A DNA stretch of 64,000 nt from Pantoea ananatis LMG 2665 (GTDB lineage: Bacteria; Pseudomonadota; Gammaproteobacteria; Enterobacterales; Enterobacteriaceae): NCBI RefSeq assembly GCF_000710035.2, contig NZ_JMJJ01000004.1, forward strand, positions 682,001 to 746,000, given 5' to 3'. Each line of letters starts with the position of its first letter. Positions within the stretch are counted from its first letter, which is position 1. Position numbers and translations under genes: made by a program. Under the pieces are notes generated by a model. The model worked only from the letters and a program-made list of their open reading frames with translations, was not told the DNA's origin and did not search any database. Below, in pieces: positions 56,470 to 64,000 of this stretch.

Positions 56470-57129
56470 CTACAGCACCGCCTGCTGGCGCAGATCCAGC
56501 GGGTGCAGCTCTGCCTCGTCGATAGCGGCCAGCCAGCCGGACAGGGTCACTTTCTGCCATGAGAGATGGCCGCGCGTGGTGCTCATCAGCACCACGTCAG
56601 GGCGCAGAGTCCGGTAGAGCTCCAGCGAAGCGGCCAGTTCGGCAGGATTGCTCTCGGGCACCAGCACGGTTATCCAGCGGTCATGCTGACGCGTGAGTGT
56701 ATCACCGACAAACAAGTAGGTCAGGCCGTTAGGGGAAGCGTAAAGATAGCTGCAGCTGCCGGGCGTGTGGCCGGGCGTCGGCAACAGGTGAAAATCACAA
56801 AAATGCGTTTCCTGCTGCGTGAAGGTATCGTCAGGTTCGACAAAGCGGCTGATCTGCCCCAATGAGCGGCTGTGGCAGTAGAGCGCGCTGTTAAAGCGCT
56901 GCTGGATACGCGCCGCGCCGGGCGCGGATTCATGCCAGTGGGTCAGGTAATGCCGGATTACGCCGTTATCATCCGCCAGCACTTCATGATCCAGCGGGTT
57001 TTCTACCCGTCCAATCAGTAAATTGCCGCGCGGATGACGCAGCAAAAAACCATGCATCATAATGTCTTCGGTACCTTCGGCCGGAAACTCCGGCGTTGAG
57101 ATCCACAAATCGTCATACAGCGGCTTCAA
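56470..57129 (-). CDS. MBL-fold hydrolase with altered metal motif
   Basis: A 219-residue metallo-beta-lactamase fold protein. The first metal motif reads THWHESAPG, where the family norm is HxHxDH, so the second-site Asp-His pair is replaced by Glu-Ser. Later ligands are present: TPGHTPGSCSYLY, LFVGDTLTRQ and the late histidine in TTRGHLSW. It may thus bind one metal ion or have changed chemistry. The N-terminus (LWISTPEFPAEGTEDIMMHGFLLRHPRGNLLI) is the usual beta start. Its substrate is unknown. It lies just downstream of ldcA on the same strand (23-nt gap). Confidence 0.78.
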   Translation of the reverse strand: MKPLYDDLWISTPEFPAEGTEDIMMHGFLLRHPRGNLLIGRVENPLDHEVLADDNGVIRHYLTHWHESAPGAARIQQRFNSALYCHSRSLGQISRFVEPDDTFTQQETHFCDFHLLPTPGHTPGSCSYLYASPNGLTYLFVGDTLTRQHDRWITVLVPESNPAELAASLELYRTLRPDVVLMSTTRGHLSWQKVTLSGWLAAIDEAELHPLDLRQQAVL

Positions 57130-57151
57130 TGTCGATCTCCTGCAACTTCAG

Positions 57152-58076
57152 CTATGTGCGCAATACGGGATGTCCGCTCGCCTGTAATACAACCTTACCC
57201 TGATTCACCTGCAGCGTGGCCGTTGCACCCAGAGGTAAGGTGACGGTATCCGGAGCGTGACCGAAGTCCAGGTCGCTGATAACCGGCAGACCGCTGACCT
57301 CGCGAATGTGCTGCCAGACCGTAGGGAAATCAAATCCGTTGTCGTACTCCGACAGAGCGGTACTGGTGAAACTGCCGGTGACAATTGCCTGCTGTCTGGC
57401 CAGCACGCCGCATTGGTGCAACTGCAGCAGCATACGTTCAATACGGAACGGATGCTCGTTAACATCTTCGATAACCAGAATGCCGTTCTCAATCTGCGGC
57501 AGCCATGGCGTCCCGATTAGCGAGCAGAGCATCGCCAGGTTGCCGCCCCACAGCGTCCCCTGCCAGTGGCCGGTTATCGGGTGTTTCACTTTGCCAGGCC
57601 ACCATGACTGTAGGTGATGTCAGCGCATGCCAAAAGTGCTGCAGGGTAAATTCGGATAAAACCTCAGCGCCAAAATTGCCCGCCAGCATCGGTCCACTGA
57701 AGCTAATCAAACCGGCATGTTGGAGCAGCGCTAACTGCAACACGGTGAAGTCGCTGTGCCCACAGATGGCCAGCGGCTGGTGCGCTAAACGACGCTTCAG
57801 GCCGGCATAATCCACCGACGGCAGCAGCCGTGTTGCGCCATAACCGCCGCGCACCGCCAGCACAATATCGGGTAGGGTTGCTAAGTCAGCCAGTTCATTA
57901 ATATCGCCTGAGCGCGCCTCGTCGGTGCCAGCAAAGCGCTGGAAGCGCCGCGCGATGACGGCGTCATTGTCCACGCGATGTCCTTCCGCTCGCAGGCGTT
58001 CAACCCCGAGCAGGGCCGCAGGTTGATTATGGCAATAACCTGAAGGGGCAATAAGACGGATGGAACGTGACGTCAT
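57152..58076 (-). pseudogene. ldcA: LD-carboxypeptidase LdcA, frameshifted
   Basis: The cytosolic enzyme removes terminal D-alanine from tetrapeptides in murein recycling (peptidase S66). The N-terminal part (58076 to about 57560) has RLIAPSGYCHNQPAAL and the nucleophile serine in ICGHSDFT. The C-terminal part in another frame continues GTLWGGNLAMLCSLIGTPWLPQ with the catalytic Glu in IEDVNEHPFR and His in LDFGHAPDTVTLPLG. Deleting one base in the CCCC run at 57557-57560 (GGGG on the coding strand) rejoins them as PLAGTLWGGN, matching E. coli LdcA. All catalytic residues are intact, so this is a very recent inactivation or a base-calling error. It neighbours emtA as in E. coli. Confidence 0.88.
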
Positions 58077-58231
58077 AGTAAATTCCTGAAATTAGTCAGT
58101 GACAGACTTCACGATAATGACGAAAAACCGTAAATAAGTCATCAGACTGCTGTAATTAGGATAAACGGTAATTTTGCAATTCAGCCGGCTCGGTATGATA
58201 GCTTCCGCCACTTCTGCGACGAGATAAAAAA

Positions 58232-58864
58232 TTGCTAAAAATTCGCTACTTTGTCATTTCAGCCTTGCTGCTGACGGGCTGTGCCAGTGAACCGCCGCAT
58301 ACTTACGTTAAAGAGAAGAATACGCCGTTAACTCAGGCACCGCCTTCACGCATCAGTGGAACCTGGTCACTCTTTACCGAAACGGCCGCCAACCAGTATG
58401 GGGTGGATGAAAAACTGATCAGCGCCATTATCAATGTGGAGTCCGGTGGGAACCCTGGCGTGGTCAGCCGTTCTAATGCGGTGGGATTAATGCAGATCAA
58501 AGCCTCAACCGCGGGCCGGGAAGTGTATCGCACCCAGGGGCGCCACGGTCAGCCGAGCAACGCAGAGCTGCGCGATCCGGCCAGAAATATAGATATTGGT
58601 ACCGCGTACATCAAAATTCTGCAGCAGTCTGAGCTTTCGGGCATCCGCGATCCCCTCACGCTGCGTTACGCCACCATTGTTTCCTATGCAAACGGTGCTG
58701 GCGCTTTACTGCGCACCTTCTCCAGCAATCGCGATCGGGCCATTGCCATGATAAATGCCATGACGCCGGACGAGTTCTATCAGCACGTACAAAACAAACA
58801 TCCTGCAGCCCAGGCGCCACGTTACCTGTGGAAAGTCACCACGGCTTACCGCGCTAACAGCTGA
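58232..58864 (+). CDS. emtA: Membrane-bound endo-lytic transglycosylase EmtA (MltE)
   Basis: A 210-residue outer-membrane lipoprotein that cleaves glycan strands internally. The start is TTG, GAG lying about nine bases upstream. The lipobox LLTGC (cysteine near 17) ends the signal peptide. The SLT fold is clear: IINVESGGNPGVVSRSNAVGLMQIKAST holds the catalytic glutamate (ES motif) and the GLMQ motif, and ATIVSYANGAGALLRTFSS holds the AYN-like motif. E. coli EmtA has 203 residues and also lies divergent from ldcA, so the assignment is secure. Confidence 0.93.
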   Translation: MLKIRYFVISALLLTGCASEPPHTYVKEKNTPLTQAPPSRISGTWSLFTETAANQYGVDEKLISAIINVESGGNPGVVSRSNAVGLMQIKASTAGREVYRTQGRHGQPSNAELRDPARNIDIGTAYIKILQQSELSGIRDPLTLRYATIVSYANGAGALLRTFSSNRDRAIAMINAMTPDEFYQHVQNKHPAAQAPRYLWKVTTAYRANS

Positions 58865-58875
58865 TCCTCATGTTT

Positions 58876-58908
58876 TCTCCTCACCTTCCTTTTTGGCAGG
58901 TGAGGAGA
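58876..58908. terminator. Hairpin between convergent emtA and SorC gene
   Basis: An 11-bp perfect stem TCTCCTCACCT (58876-58886) / AGGTGAGGAGA (58898-58908) with an 11-nt loop. It lies between two convergent stops, but no good T tract follows on either side, so termination strength is unsure. Confidence 0.6.
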
Positions 58909-58914
58909 GAACAG

Positions 58915-59862
58915 TTAAGTGGTCAGCAGCCTTGCCGTGGGATAATCCACAATCAGCACATTCACATAGCCACCCCGCAGCGCCCCGCGAATCGCCTGTG
59001 CTTTCTCTTTGCCGCCTGCCAGCGCCACCACCTGCGCACACTGTCGCACCTGTTCCAGTTCCATGCCAATGACCGGATCCTCATCGGCGTTCAGCACGGG
59101 TTGACCCTGTTCATCAAAATAGTGCAGGCAAATATCCCCCACCGCGCCGCGCCCGGCCAGGGTGCGTAACATGGTTGCGTCGTAGTAGTTACCCGAATTG
59201 CGCAGCAGCGCAGAAGGTTCAAGATCGCCAATGCCGACAATGGCTAAGTCCACCTCATTAAACTTATTCAGCACTTCGGCGACGTCGGGATTGGCGGCCA
59301 GCCGCTGGCGATCCGTGACCGAGTGTTCAATGGACTGAGAGGGCAGCAGCCAGGCGGGGCAATTCAACAGCGCGGCAAGATTTTGCGTCAGTATCGTAGC
59401 CTGGACGTTTCCGTTGGCCCCCACGCCGCCCAGCAGCTGAATCACACCTTTACAGGCGTTATTGAGAGGATGCAGGGCATCCACCATTGCACGAATGGTG
59501 CCGCTCCAGGAGGAGATGCCAATAAGTTCGTCCGCGCGCAGTCGGGTTTCCAGATAGTGCGCCGCCGCCGAGCCAATCGCCTGTTTGATCTCGCCAGCGG
59601 ACGCCTGTTCTGGCACATCCACCACAATGGCCTGCGGCAGCTGATAGCGTTGCTCAAGCGCTTTTTCCAGTTCCGGAAAGACATTAGCAGGCGGCACCAC
59701 GCTGATTTTTACCACGCCTTCTTTCACACTGCGGTTCAGAATACGCGATACGAACGACTGAGACAGCTTGAGTAGCTGTGCAATATCGGACTGCTTCCTG
59801 CCTTCGACATAGTAAAGTGTGGCAATTTTTACCATGAGCCGCTGTTCATCCTGCTTCGCCAT
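58915..59862 (-). CDS. SorC/DeoR-type sugar-responsive regulator
   Basis: A 315-residue SorC-family transcription regulator. The N-terminal HTH is ATLYYVEGRKQSDIAQLLKLSQSFVSRILNRSVKEGVVKISV (landmarks QSDIAQLLKLSQ and FVSRILNRS). The C-terminal sugar-phosphate isomerase-like effector domain includes IGISSWSGTIRAMVDAL, IQLLGGVGANGNVQATIL and VGIGDLEPSALLRNSGNYYD. It probably binds a phosphorylated sugar made by the divergent operon. The ATG at 59862 has GAGGA eight bases upstream; the long open frame beyond it is in the promoter region. Three palindromic sites in the shared region fit SorC tetramer binding. Confidence 0.88.
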   Translation of the reverse strand: MAKQDEQRLMVKIATLYYVEGRKQSDIAQLLKLSQSFVSRILNRSVKEGVVKISVVPPANVFPELEKALEQRYQLPQAIVVDVPEQASAGEIKQAIGSAAAHYLETRLRADELIGISSWSGTIRAMVDALHPLNNACKGVIQLLGGVGANGNVQATILTQNLAALLNCPAWLLPSQSIEHSVTDRQRLAANPDVAEVLNKFNEVDLAIVGIGDLEPSALLRNSGNYYDATMLRTLAGRGAVGDICLHYFDEQGQPVLNADEDPVIGMELEQVRQCAQVVALAGGKEKAQAIRGALRGGYVNVLIVDYPTARLLTT

Positions 59863-60000
59863 TGGTTTTTTTCCTCTCGTGTTCTGCCTGCCATTGTTAA
59901 CCACCCACGTAAAAATCACAATCCACGGCAATTTGTGATCATTTTCGCTTTTTATCACTTCCTGTCTGGACGGCGTCATCCGCAAGGCGCATAGTGGGTT

Positions 60001-60014
60001 TGAATATAAAATCA
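60001..60014. promoter_or_regulatory. SorC-type operator, partial copy
   Basis: TGAATATAAAATCA matches the two perfect palindromes downstream at 12 of 14 positions. It lies 18 bp (start to start) from the copy at 60019, close to two helical turns, so adjacent dimers could bind one face. Confidence 0.6.
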
Positions 60015-60018
60015 TTAT

Positions 60019-60032
60019 TGAATATATATTCA
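60019..60032. promoter_or_regulatory. SorC-type operator, perfect copy 1
   Basis: TGAATATATATTCA is a perfect 14-bp palindrome in the divergent region between the SorC gene and the transketolase genes. An identical copy lies 101 bp away at 60120. Confidence 0.75.
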
Positions 60033-60119
60033 TAAAGGGAAAGGACTTTGGTCTGGCAGCACATGTAAGTGTGAGACTTTCACGCATTGCCTGTCAGCAC
60101 GGGGCAATAACACCCAGCC

Positions 60120-60133
60120 TGAATATATATTCA
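60120..60133. promoter_or_regulatory. SorC-type operator, perfect copy 2
   Basis: A second exact TGAATATATATTCA, 29 nt before the transketolase start, where it would overlap or follow the promoter. Together with the copies at 60001 and 60019 it suggests repression with DNA looping by the tetrameric SorC protein. Confidence 0.75.
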
Positions 60134-60162
60134 GTGTGGACTTAAAATTCAATAGGTGAGCT

Positions 60163-60993
60163 ATGAATCCTTTTATGCTTTCTGTAAATGAGCTTGAAAA
60201 ACGAGCGCGGTCAGTGCGCCGCCGCATTATTCAGCTTAACGCGGGCAGCCCGGCGGGAGGGCACACCGGCGCGGACCTGTCGCAGGTTGAAATCCTGACT
60301 GCGCTCTATTTCCGCATCCTCAACTGTGCGCCCGACCGGACGGCAGATGACGAGCGTGATATCTATATCCAGTCAAAAGGTCATGCCGTGGGAGGATATT
60401 ACTGTGTGCTGGCGGAAGCCGGGTATTTCCCGCTGGAGTGGCTGGCGACCTATCAGCATGCTCACTCCGCTTTACCGGGGCATCCGGTGCGGCAAAAGAC
60501 GCCGGGCGTCGAACTGAACACGGGCGCGCTGGGGCACGGATTGCCCGTGGCGGTGGGCATTGCGCTGGCGGCGAAGAAGAGCAACAGTCGGCGGCGCATT
60601 TTTGTCGTGACCGGTGACGGCGAGCTGGCAGAAGGCAGTAACTGGGAAGCGGCGCTGGTGGCAGCCCATTACGGGCTGGATAACCTGATTGTGATTAACG
60701 ACAAAAACAAACTCCAACTGGCGGGATCGACGCGTGACATTATGAACACCGATCCGCTGGCGGAGAAATGGCGTGCCTTTGGTCTGGCGGTGAGTGAATG
60801 CCAGGGCAATGACATGGCATCGGTGGTCAGCGCACTCGAACAGCCGCCGGTAAGCGGCAAACCGCGGGTGATTATCGCCCACACGGAAAAAGGGTTTGGT
60901 ATCTCCTTTATCCAGGGCAAAGCGGAATGGCACCACCGGGTGCCCAAGGGTGAAGAAATCGACCGGGCACTGGAGGAGTTAAAAGATGAGTAA
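60163..60993 (+). CDS. Transketolase-like protein, N-terminal subunit
   Basis: A 276-residue protein equivalent to the thiamine-pyrophosphate-binding half of transketolase. SPAGGHTGADLSQVEILTALYF and QSKGHAVGGYYCVLAEAGYF begin it; ELNTGALGHGLPVAVGIALAAKK contacts the cofactor. The TPP signature is VTGDGELAEGSNWEAALVAAHYGLDNLIVINDKN (landmark GDGELAEGSNWEAA). It needs the partner encoded next to form the active site. Split transketolases of this kind usually serve specific pentulose or apulose phosphate routes and not the main pentose phosphate pathway. AGGTGAG precedes the ATG. The stop overlaps the next gene by 8 nt. Confidence 0.88.
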   Translation: MNPFMLSVNELEKRARSVRRRIIQLNAGSPAGGHTGADLSQVEILTALYFRILNCAPDRTADDERDIYIQSKGHAVGGYYCVLAEAGYFPLEWLATYQHAHSALPGHPVRQKTPGVELNTGALGHGLPVAVGIALAAKKSNSRRRIFVVTGDGELAEGSNWEAALVAAHYGLDNLIVINDKNKLQLAGSTRDIMNTDPLAEKWRAFGLAVSECQGNDMASVVSALEQPPVSGKPRVIIAHTEKGFGISFIQGKAEWHHRVPKGEEIDRALEELKDE

Positions 60994-61930
60994 GGCACAA
61001 CATCTGGCAGAGGTCATGGTAGAAGCATTGATGGCGGCGGTTGATCGCGGTATCGATGTGGTTCCGGTGGTGGCTGACTCCACCTCAACTGCTAAAATCG
61101 CGCCGTTTATTAAGGCGTTTCCCGGCCGGTTAATTAACGTGGGCATCGCCGAGCAGGCGCTGGTGGGCACGGCTGCCGGGCTGGCGCTGGGCGGAAAAGT
61201 GGCTGTAACCTGTAACGCCGCACCCTTTCTGATCTCCCGCGCTAACGAGCAGGTGAAAATCGACGTCTGTTATAACAATACTAACGTTAAGCTGTTTGGG
61301 CTGAATGCAGGAGCCAGCTACGGCCCGCTCGCCAGCACGCACCACAGCATTGACGACATCGCCATCCTGCGTGGATTTGGCAATATTGAAATCTACGCGC
61401 CTTCCTGTCCCCTTGAGTGCCGCCAAATCATCGACTATGCCCTTGATCATGTGGGGCCGGTTTATATTCGGCTGGATGGCAAGGCGTTGCCGCAGTTGCA
61501 TGACGACGAATACCGCTTTACACCCGGGGCGATCGATCTGCTGCGCGAAGGCCATGACATTGCGCTTGTTGCCATGGGCTCAACGGTACATGAGGCCGTT
61601 ACCGCCGCAGAGCAGTTGGAAAAGCAGGGGGTTTCCGCCGCGGTAATCGCCGTGCCTTCTCTTCGTCCCTGTAACACTCAGCAATTGCATAATCTGCTGA
61701 GTCACTACCGTAGCGTCATCACGGTTGAAGAGCACAACATCAATGGTGGCGTAGGCAGCCTGGTGGCGGAGGTCCTGGCCGAGAACGGCTTGCCGGTTAA
61801 GCTGTTGCGTCTGGGCATTGCGGATGGCGAGTACGCCATCGCCGGCGATCGCGCCTCTACCCGGGCCTGTCATGGCATTGACGCCAGCAGCGTGGCGGCC
61901 CAGGCGCTGCGCCTTTGCACAGGAGGCTGA
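60986..61930 (+). CDS. Transketolase-like protein, C-terminal subunit
   Basis: A 314-residue protein with the pyrimidine-binding and C-terminal domains of transketolase. VPVVADSTSTAKIAPFIKAFPGRLINVGIAEQALVGTAAGLALGG includes the glutamate that activates TPP (landmark NVGIAEQALVGTAAG). HHSIDDIAILRGFGNIEIYAPSCPLECR and VEEHNINGGVGSLVAEVLAENG follow. The ATG overlaps the N-terminal subunit gene and has GGAGGAG upstream, so the pair is translationally coupled at likely 1:1 ratio. The FGGY kinase follows after 2 nt. Confidence 0.88.
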   Translation: MSKAQHLAEVMVEALMAAVDRGIDVVPVVADSTSTAKIAPFIKAFPGRLINVGIAEQALVGTAAGLALGGKVAVTCNAAPFLISRANEQVKIDVCYNNTNVKLFGLNAGASYGPLASTHHSIDDIAILRGFGNIEIYAPSCPLECRQIIDYALDHVGPVYIRLDGKALPQLHDDEYRFTPGAIDLLREGHDIALVAMGSTVHEAVTAAEQLEKQGVSAAVIAVPSLRPCNTQQLHNLLSHYRSVITVEEHNINGGVGSLVAEVLAENGLPVKLLRLGIADGEYAIAGDRASTRACHGIDASSVAAQALRLCTGG

Positions 61931-61932
61931 CG

Positions 61933-63420
61933 ATGCATGAGTCCGTGATTCTGGCTATTGATGAAGGCACCACCAACGCCAAAGCGGTCGCCGTAAATCG
62001 TCAGGGAAAAGTGGTGGCGCGGGCCAGTCAGGGCCTGACGCTGCAGCATCCGCAACCCGGTCTGGCCGAGCAGGCCCCCATGGCCATCTGGCTGGCCGTC
62101 AGGCAGGCGATAGCCGACTGTCTTGCCCAGTGCGCCGACGCACCGGTCGCGGCGGTTGCGATCAGCAATCAGCGTGAATCGGTTTTGATATGGCAGCGTC
62201 GGGACGCCATGCCGCTCACCCCGCTGGTGAGCTGGCAGGACCGCCGTTCGGAATCGTTTTGCCGCGATCTTCATCTGTCTGGACAGGCCGGGAAGATTAC
62301 GGCGCTAACCGGGCTGGCGGTCGATCCTATGTTTCCTGCCGCCAAGCTGACTGGCATGCTGGCGTCACTGCCTGACGGTTTTGCCAGAGCGGCGGCGGGG
62401 GAGTTATGTATTGGTACAGTGGACAGCTGGCTGACCTGGCAACTGTCGGCGGGAGAGTGCTTCGTTACCGACCATGCCAATGCGGCACGCACGCAGCTTT
62501 ACAGTCTGCACACCAACGACTGGGATGATGAACTGCTGTCCCTGTTCAGCCTGCCGCGCGCTGCGTTGCCGCAGATTAACGCCTCAGCGGGTTGTGCGGG
62601 CGTGGTTGCCTTAACTGATATTGCCGGTCTGGCACCTGGCACCCCGATCCTGGCACGCATTGGCGATTCCCATGCGGCGCTTTATGCCCAGCGCCGTGAC
62701 GAGGCGGAAGTGGTTAAGGCAACCTATGGCACGGGCTCCTCGCTGATGATGTCGATGGTAACGCCGATCCTGACCGACAATGGCCTCAGCACCACCGTGG
62801 CGTGGCACGACGGTCAACCGCGCTTTGCGTTTGAAGGCAATATTACCCACACCGGTTCAGGTGCGGCCTGGCTGGGAAAAATGCTCGGCGTCACCGATCC
62901 CCAGCAGCTGACGGCAATGGCCGAAAGCTGTGATGACAATCAGGGCTGCTATTTTGTCCCGGCCCTGTCCGGACTGGGCGCGCCCTGGTGGGATTTAAAA
63001 GCCCGCGGCATGCTGTGCGGCCTGACCGATGCGGCCACCCCGGCGGTGCTGGCGCGGGTCGCGCTGGAGTCGATTACCTGGCAAATTGCTGATGTCTTTT
63101 TCGCTATGGAACAGGCAAGCGGCGACACATTACCTGCGCTGTGCGTTGACGGCAGTGCGACACAAAATCGCTGGCTGATGCAGTTTCAGGCGGACGTCCT
63201 GCAGCGCCCGCTGCATTGTGCGCCTACCGCTGAAGCCTCCGCGCTGGGGGCGGCACTGCTGGCAGGTAAACAGCTGGGATGGTGGCAACAGGGGAGTGAT
63301 ATGCAGGCTCTTCAGGGCGGCAACGTCGTGATGCCGCGCAGGCAGCTGGCGCAGAAAATGCAGGACAGCTATCAGGGCTGGCTGAACGCCGTTGCCCGCT
63401 GTCGCTATCAGCCCGCATAA
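61933..63420 (+). CDS. FGGY family carbohydrate kinase
   Basis: A 495-residue kinase of the FGGY family, in sequence nearest to glycerol kinase: AIDEGTTNAKAVAVNRQGKVV, ISNQRESVLIWQR, GTVDSWLTWQLS, TDHANAARTQLYSLHTNDWDDELL and PALSGLGAPWWDLKARGMLCGLT. The catalytic aspartate is in the GDSHAALYAQ segment (GDQQAALFGQ in GlpK). Next to a split transketolase and without glpF or glpD, its substrate is more likely a keto-pentose or related polyol than glycerol. AGGAGG lies six bases before the ATG. The upstream open frame lies in the transketolase gene. Confidence 0.87.
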   Translation: MHESVILAIDEGTTNAKAVAVNRQGKVVARASQGLTLQHPQPGLAEQAPMAIWLAVRQAIADCLAQCADAPVAAVAISNQRESVLIWQRRDAMPLTPLVSWQDRRSESFCRDLHLSGQAGKITALTGLAVDPMFPAAKLTGMLASLPDGFARAAAGELCIGTVDSWLTWQLSAGECFVTDHANAARTQLYSLHTNDWDDELLSLFSLPRAALPQINASAGCAGVVALTDIAGLAPGTPILARIGDSHAALYAQRRDEAEVVKATYGTGSSLMMSMVTPILTDNGLSTTVAWHDGQPRFAFEGNITHTGSGAAWLGKMLGVTDPQQLTAMAESCDDNQGCYFVPALSGLGAPWWDLKARGMLCGLTDAATPAVLARVALESITWQIADVFFAMEQASGDTLPALCVDGSATQNRWLMQFQADVLQRPLHCAPTAEASALGAALLAGKQLGWWQQGSDMQALQGGNVVMPRRQLAQKMQDSYQGWLNAVARCRYQPA

Positions 63421-63429
63421 GGGCTGCAA

Positions 63430-63457
63430 GAGGATCGGGCAGCGTGCCGCGATCCTC
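63430..63457. terminator. Hairpin between convergent kinase and MscS-like gene
   Basis: GAGGATCG (63430-63437) pairs with CGATCCTC (63450-63457), extended inside by GGCA-GCG-TGCC with one bulged G. The stem is strong but no T run follows, so it may end transcription weakly or protect ends. Confidence 0.55.
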
Positions 63458-63472
63458 CGTTCGTCCCGGCGC

Positions 63473-64000
63473 TTAACGATTCGCGCGGCGTAGCTGGGCC
63501 GCGTCGTCATCGGGAACCGGCTTAAGATCGACCGGCGGCAAACTGCCCCCGCTGAATTCGACCTGACGGATCGGGAAGGCAAAGCGTATATTGCGTTCTT
63601 CCAGTGCCGCCATCAGCTGCAGGTTAATCTCCTGTTGAATATCCATGTACTGGTTGTAGTCGGCACTCAACACAAAATAGACCACTTCAAACGTCAGCTT
63701 CGAATCATCGAACGCCAGAAAATGGGCGCGGTCAAAGCGGGTCATCTCGATGCCCTGAATGATGGTTTTCACCTGTTCACTTATCTCGCGTACCTGCTCA
63801 GAAGGTGTGGCATAGCTGATACCAAACCTGAACACGATACGGCGCTGCTGCATACGTTTGTAGTTGTGAATCGTTTGCTGCAGCAGAATGGTGTTGGAAC
63901 AGACGATCTGTTCACCACTCAGGCTGCGCAGGCGCGTGGTTTTCAGGCCGATATGTTCGATGGTCCCCGCGATGTCGCCAAAGACAATAAAATCACCGTG
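63473..64000 (-). CDS. Mechanosensitive ion channel (MscS family), 3' part
   Basis: The frame is open to the right edge, so the start lies beyond the window; 175 residues are visible. DFIVFGDIAGTIEHIGLKTTRLRSLSGEQIVCSNTILLQQTIHNYKR is the cytoplasmic beta domain after the pore helix in MscS-like channels (landmark GTIEHIGLKTTRLRSLSGEQ). VFRFGISYATPSEQVREI and SADYNQYMDIQQEINLQLMAALEERNIRFAFP form the alpha/beta C-terminal cage. A tail with LPPVDLKPVPDDD follows. The family releases solutes upon osmotic downshock. Which paralogue it is cannot be decided without the membrane part. Confidence 0.88.
   Translation of the reverse strand, partial: HGDFIVFGDIAGTIEHIGLKTTRLRSLSGEQIVCSNTILLQQTIHNYKRMQQRRIVFRFGISYATPSEQVREISEQVKTIIQGIEMTRFDRAHFLAFDDSKLTFEVVYFVLSADYNQYMDIQQEINLQLMAALEERNIRFAFPIRQVEFSGGSLPPVDLKPVPDDDAAQLRRANR

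Noticed and set aside
57152-57589. Independent 145-residue gene with start at 57589
   Set aside because: It is the C-terminal half of LdcA; the supposed start has no ribosome site and lies inside the frameshifted gene.

Overview
The window is a chromosomal segment of a gammaproteobacterium of the order Enterobacterales. Gene order and protein sequences follow the E. coli/Salmonella ptsG-to-icd region closely: ptsG, hinT, ycfL, lpoB, thiK, nagZ, ycfP, ndh, ycfJ, mfd, lolCDE, cobB, pepT, roxA, phoQP, purB, hflD, mnmA, nudJ, rluE, icd. Several E. coli neighbours are missing from this stretch (fhuE, comR/bhsA/ldtC, ycfT, nagK, the pot operon) and a chemoreceptor sits where fhuE would be. This pattern, plus the accessory gene content, suggests a plant- or environment-associated member such as Erwiniaceae (Pantoea/Erwinia/Mixta). 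That is inference only; no rRNA or other decisive marker is present.

Region by region. Positions 1-28950 are the conserved backbone: sugar uptake (ptsG), a methyl-accepting chemotaxis protein with a readable sigma-28 promoter, cell-wall synthesis and recycling (lpoB, nagZ), NADH dehydrogenase II with an FNR box, a small MarR/AhpD-like pair, transcription-repair coupling (mfd) preceded by an unidentified gene fragment, lipoprotein release (lolCDE), a sirtuin (cobB), tripeptidase T, the ribosomal oxygenase roxA, the PhoPQ two-component system with a candidate PhoP box, then purB-hflD-mnmA-nudJ, rluE and icd.

Positions 28951-38930 are an AT-rich accessory block inserted after icd: a heptosyltransferase-like GT9 glycosyltransferase, a chaperone-usher fimbrial operon on the minus strand (regulator, pilin, chaperone, usher, adhesin, second chaperone), and small uncharacterised ORFs. 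Positions 38937-47422 hold an FAD monooxygenase, two convergent TetR regulators and a tripartite RND efflux operon with a perfect palindrome just upstream of its first gene. A 26-copy heptanucleotide tandem repeat (47779-47960) separates the pump from a yegTUVW-like cluster (nucleoside transporter, ADP-ribosylglycohydrolase, PfkB kinase, GntR regulator) followed by an MHS-type transporter.

Positions 53600-58900 hold small housekeeping and hypothetical genes, a GNAT acetyltransferase, a degenerate-motif MBL hydrolase, an ldcA gene split by a one-base frameshift, and emtA. The right end (58915-63420) is a compact carbohydrate module: a SorC regulator divergent from a split transketolase and an FGGY kinase. 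Three copies of a TGAATATATATTCA-type palindrome lie in the shared promoter region. The window closes inside an MscS-family channel gene.

The most interesting candidates for undescribed biology are the SorC/transketolase/kinase module with its looping-type operators, the yegTUVW-like ADP-ribose/nucleoside module, the tandem repeat next to the efflux promoter, and the small ORFs before the FAD monooxygenase. Nothing in the window is an unambiguous new system.
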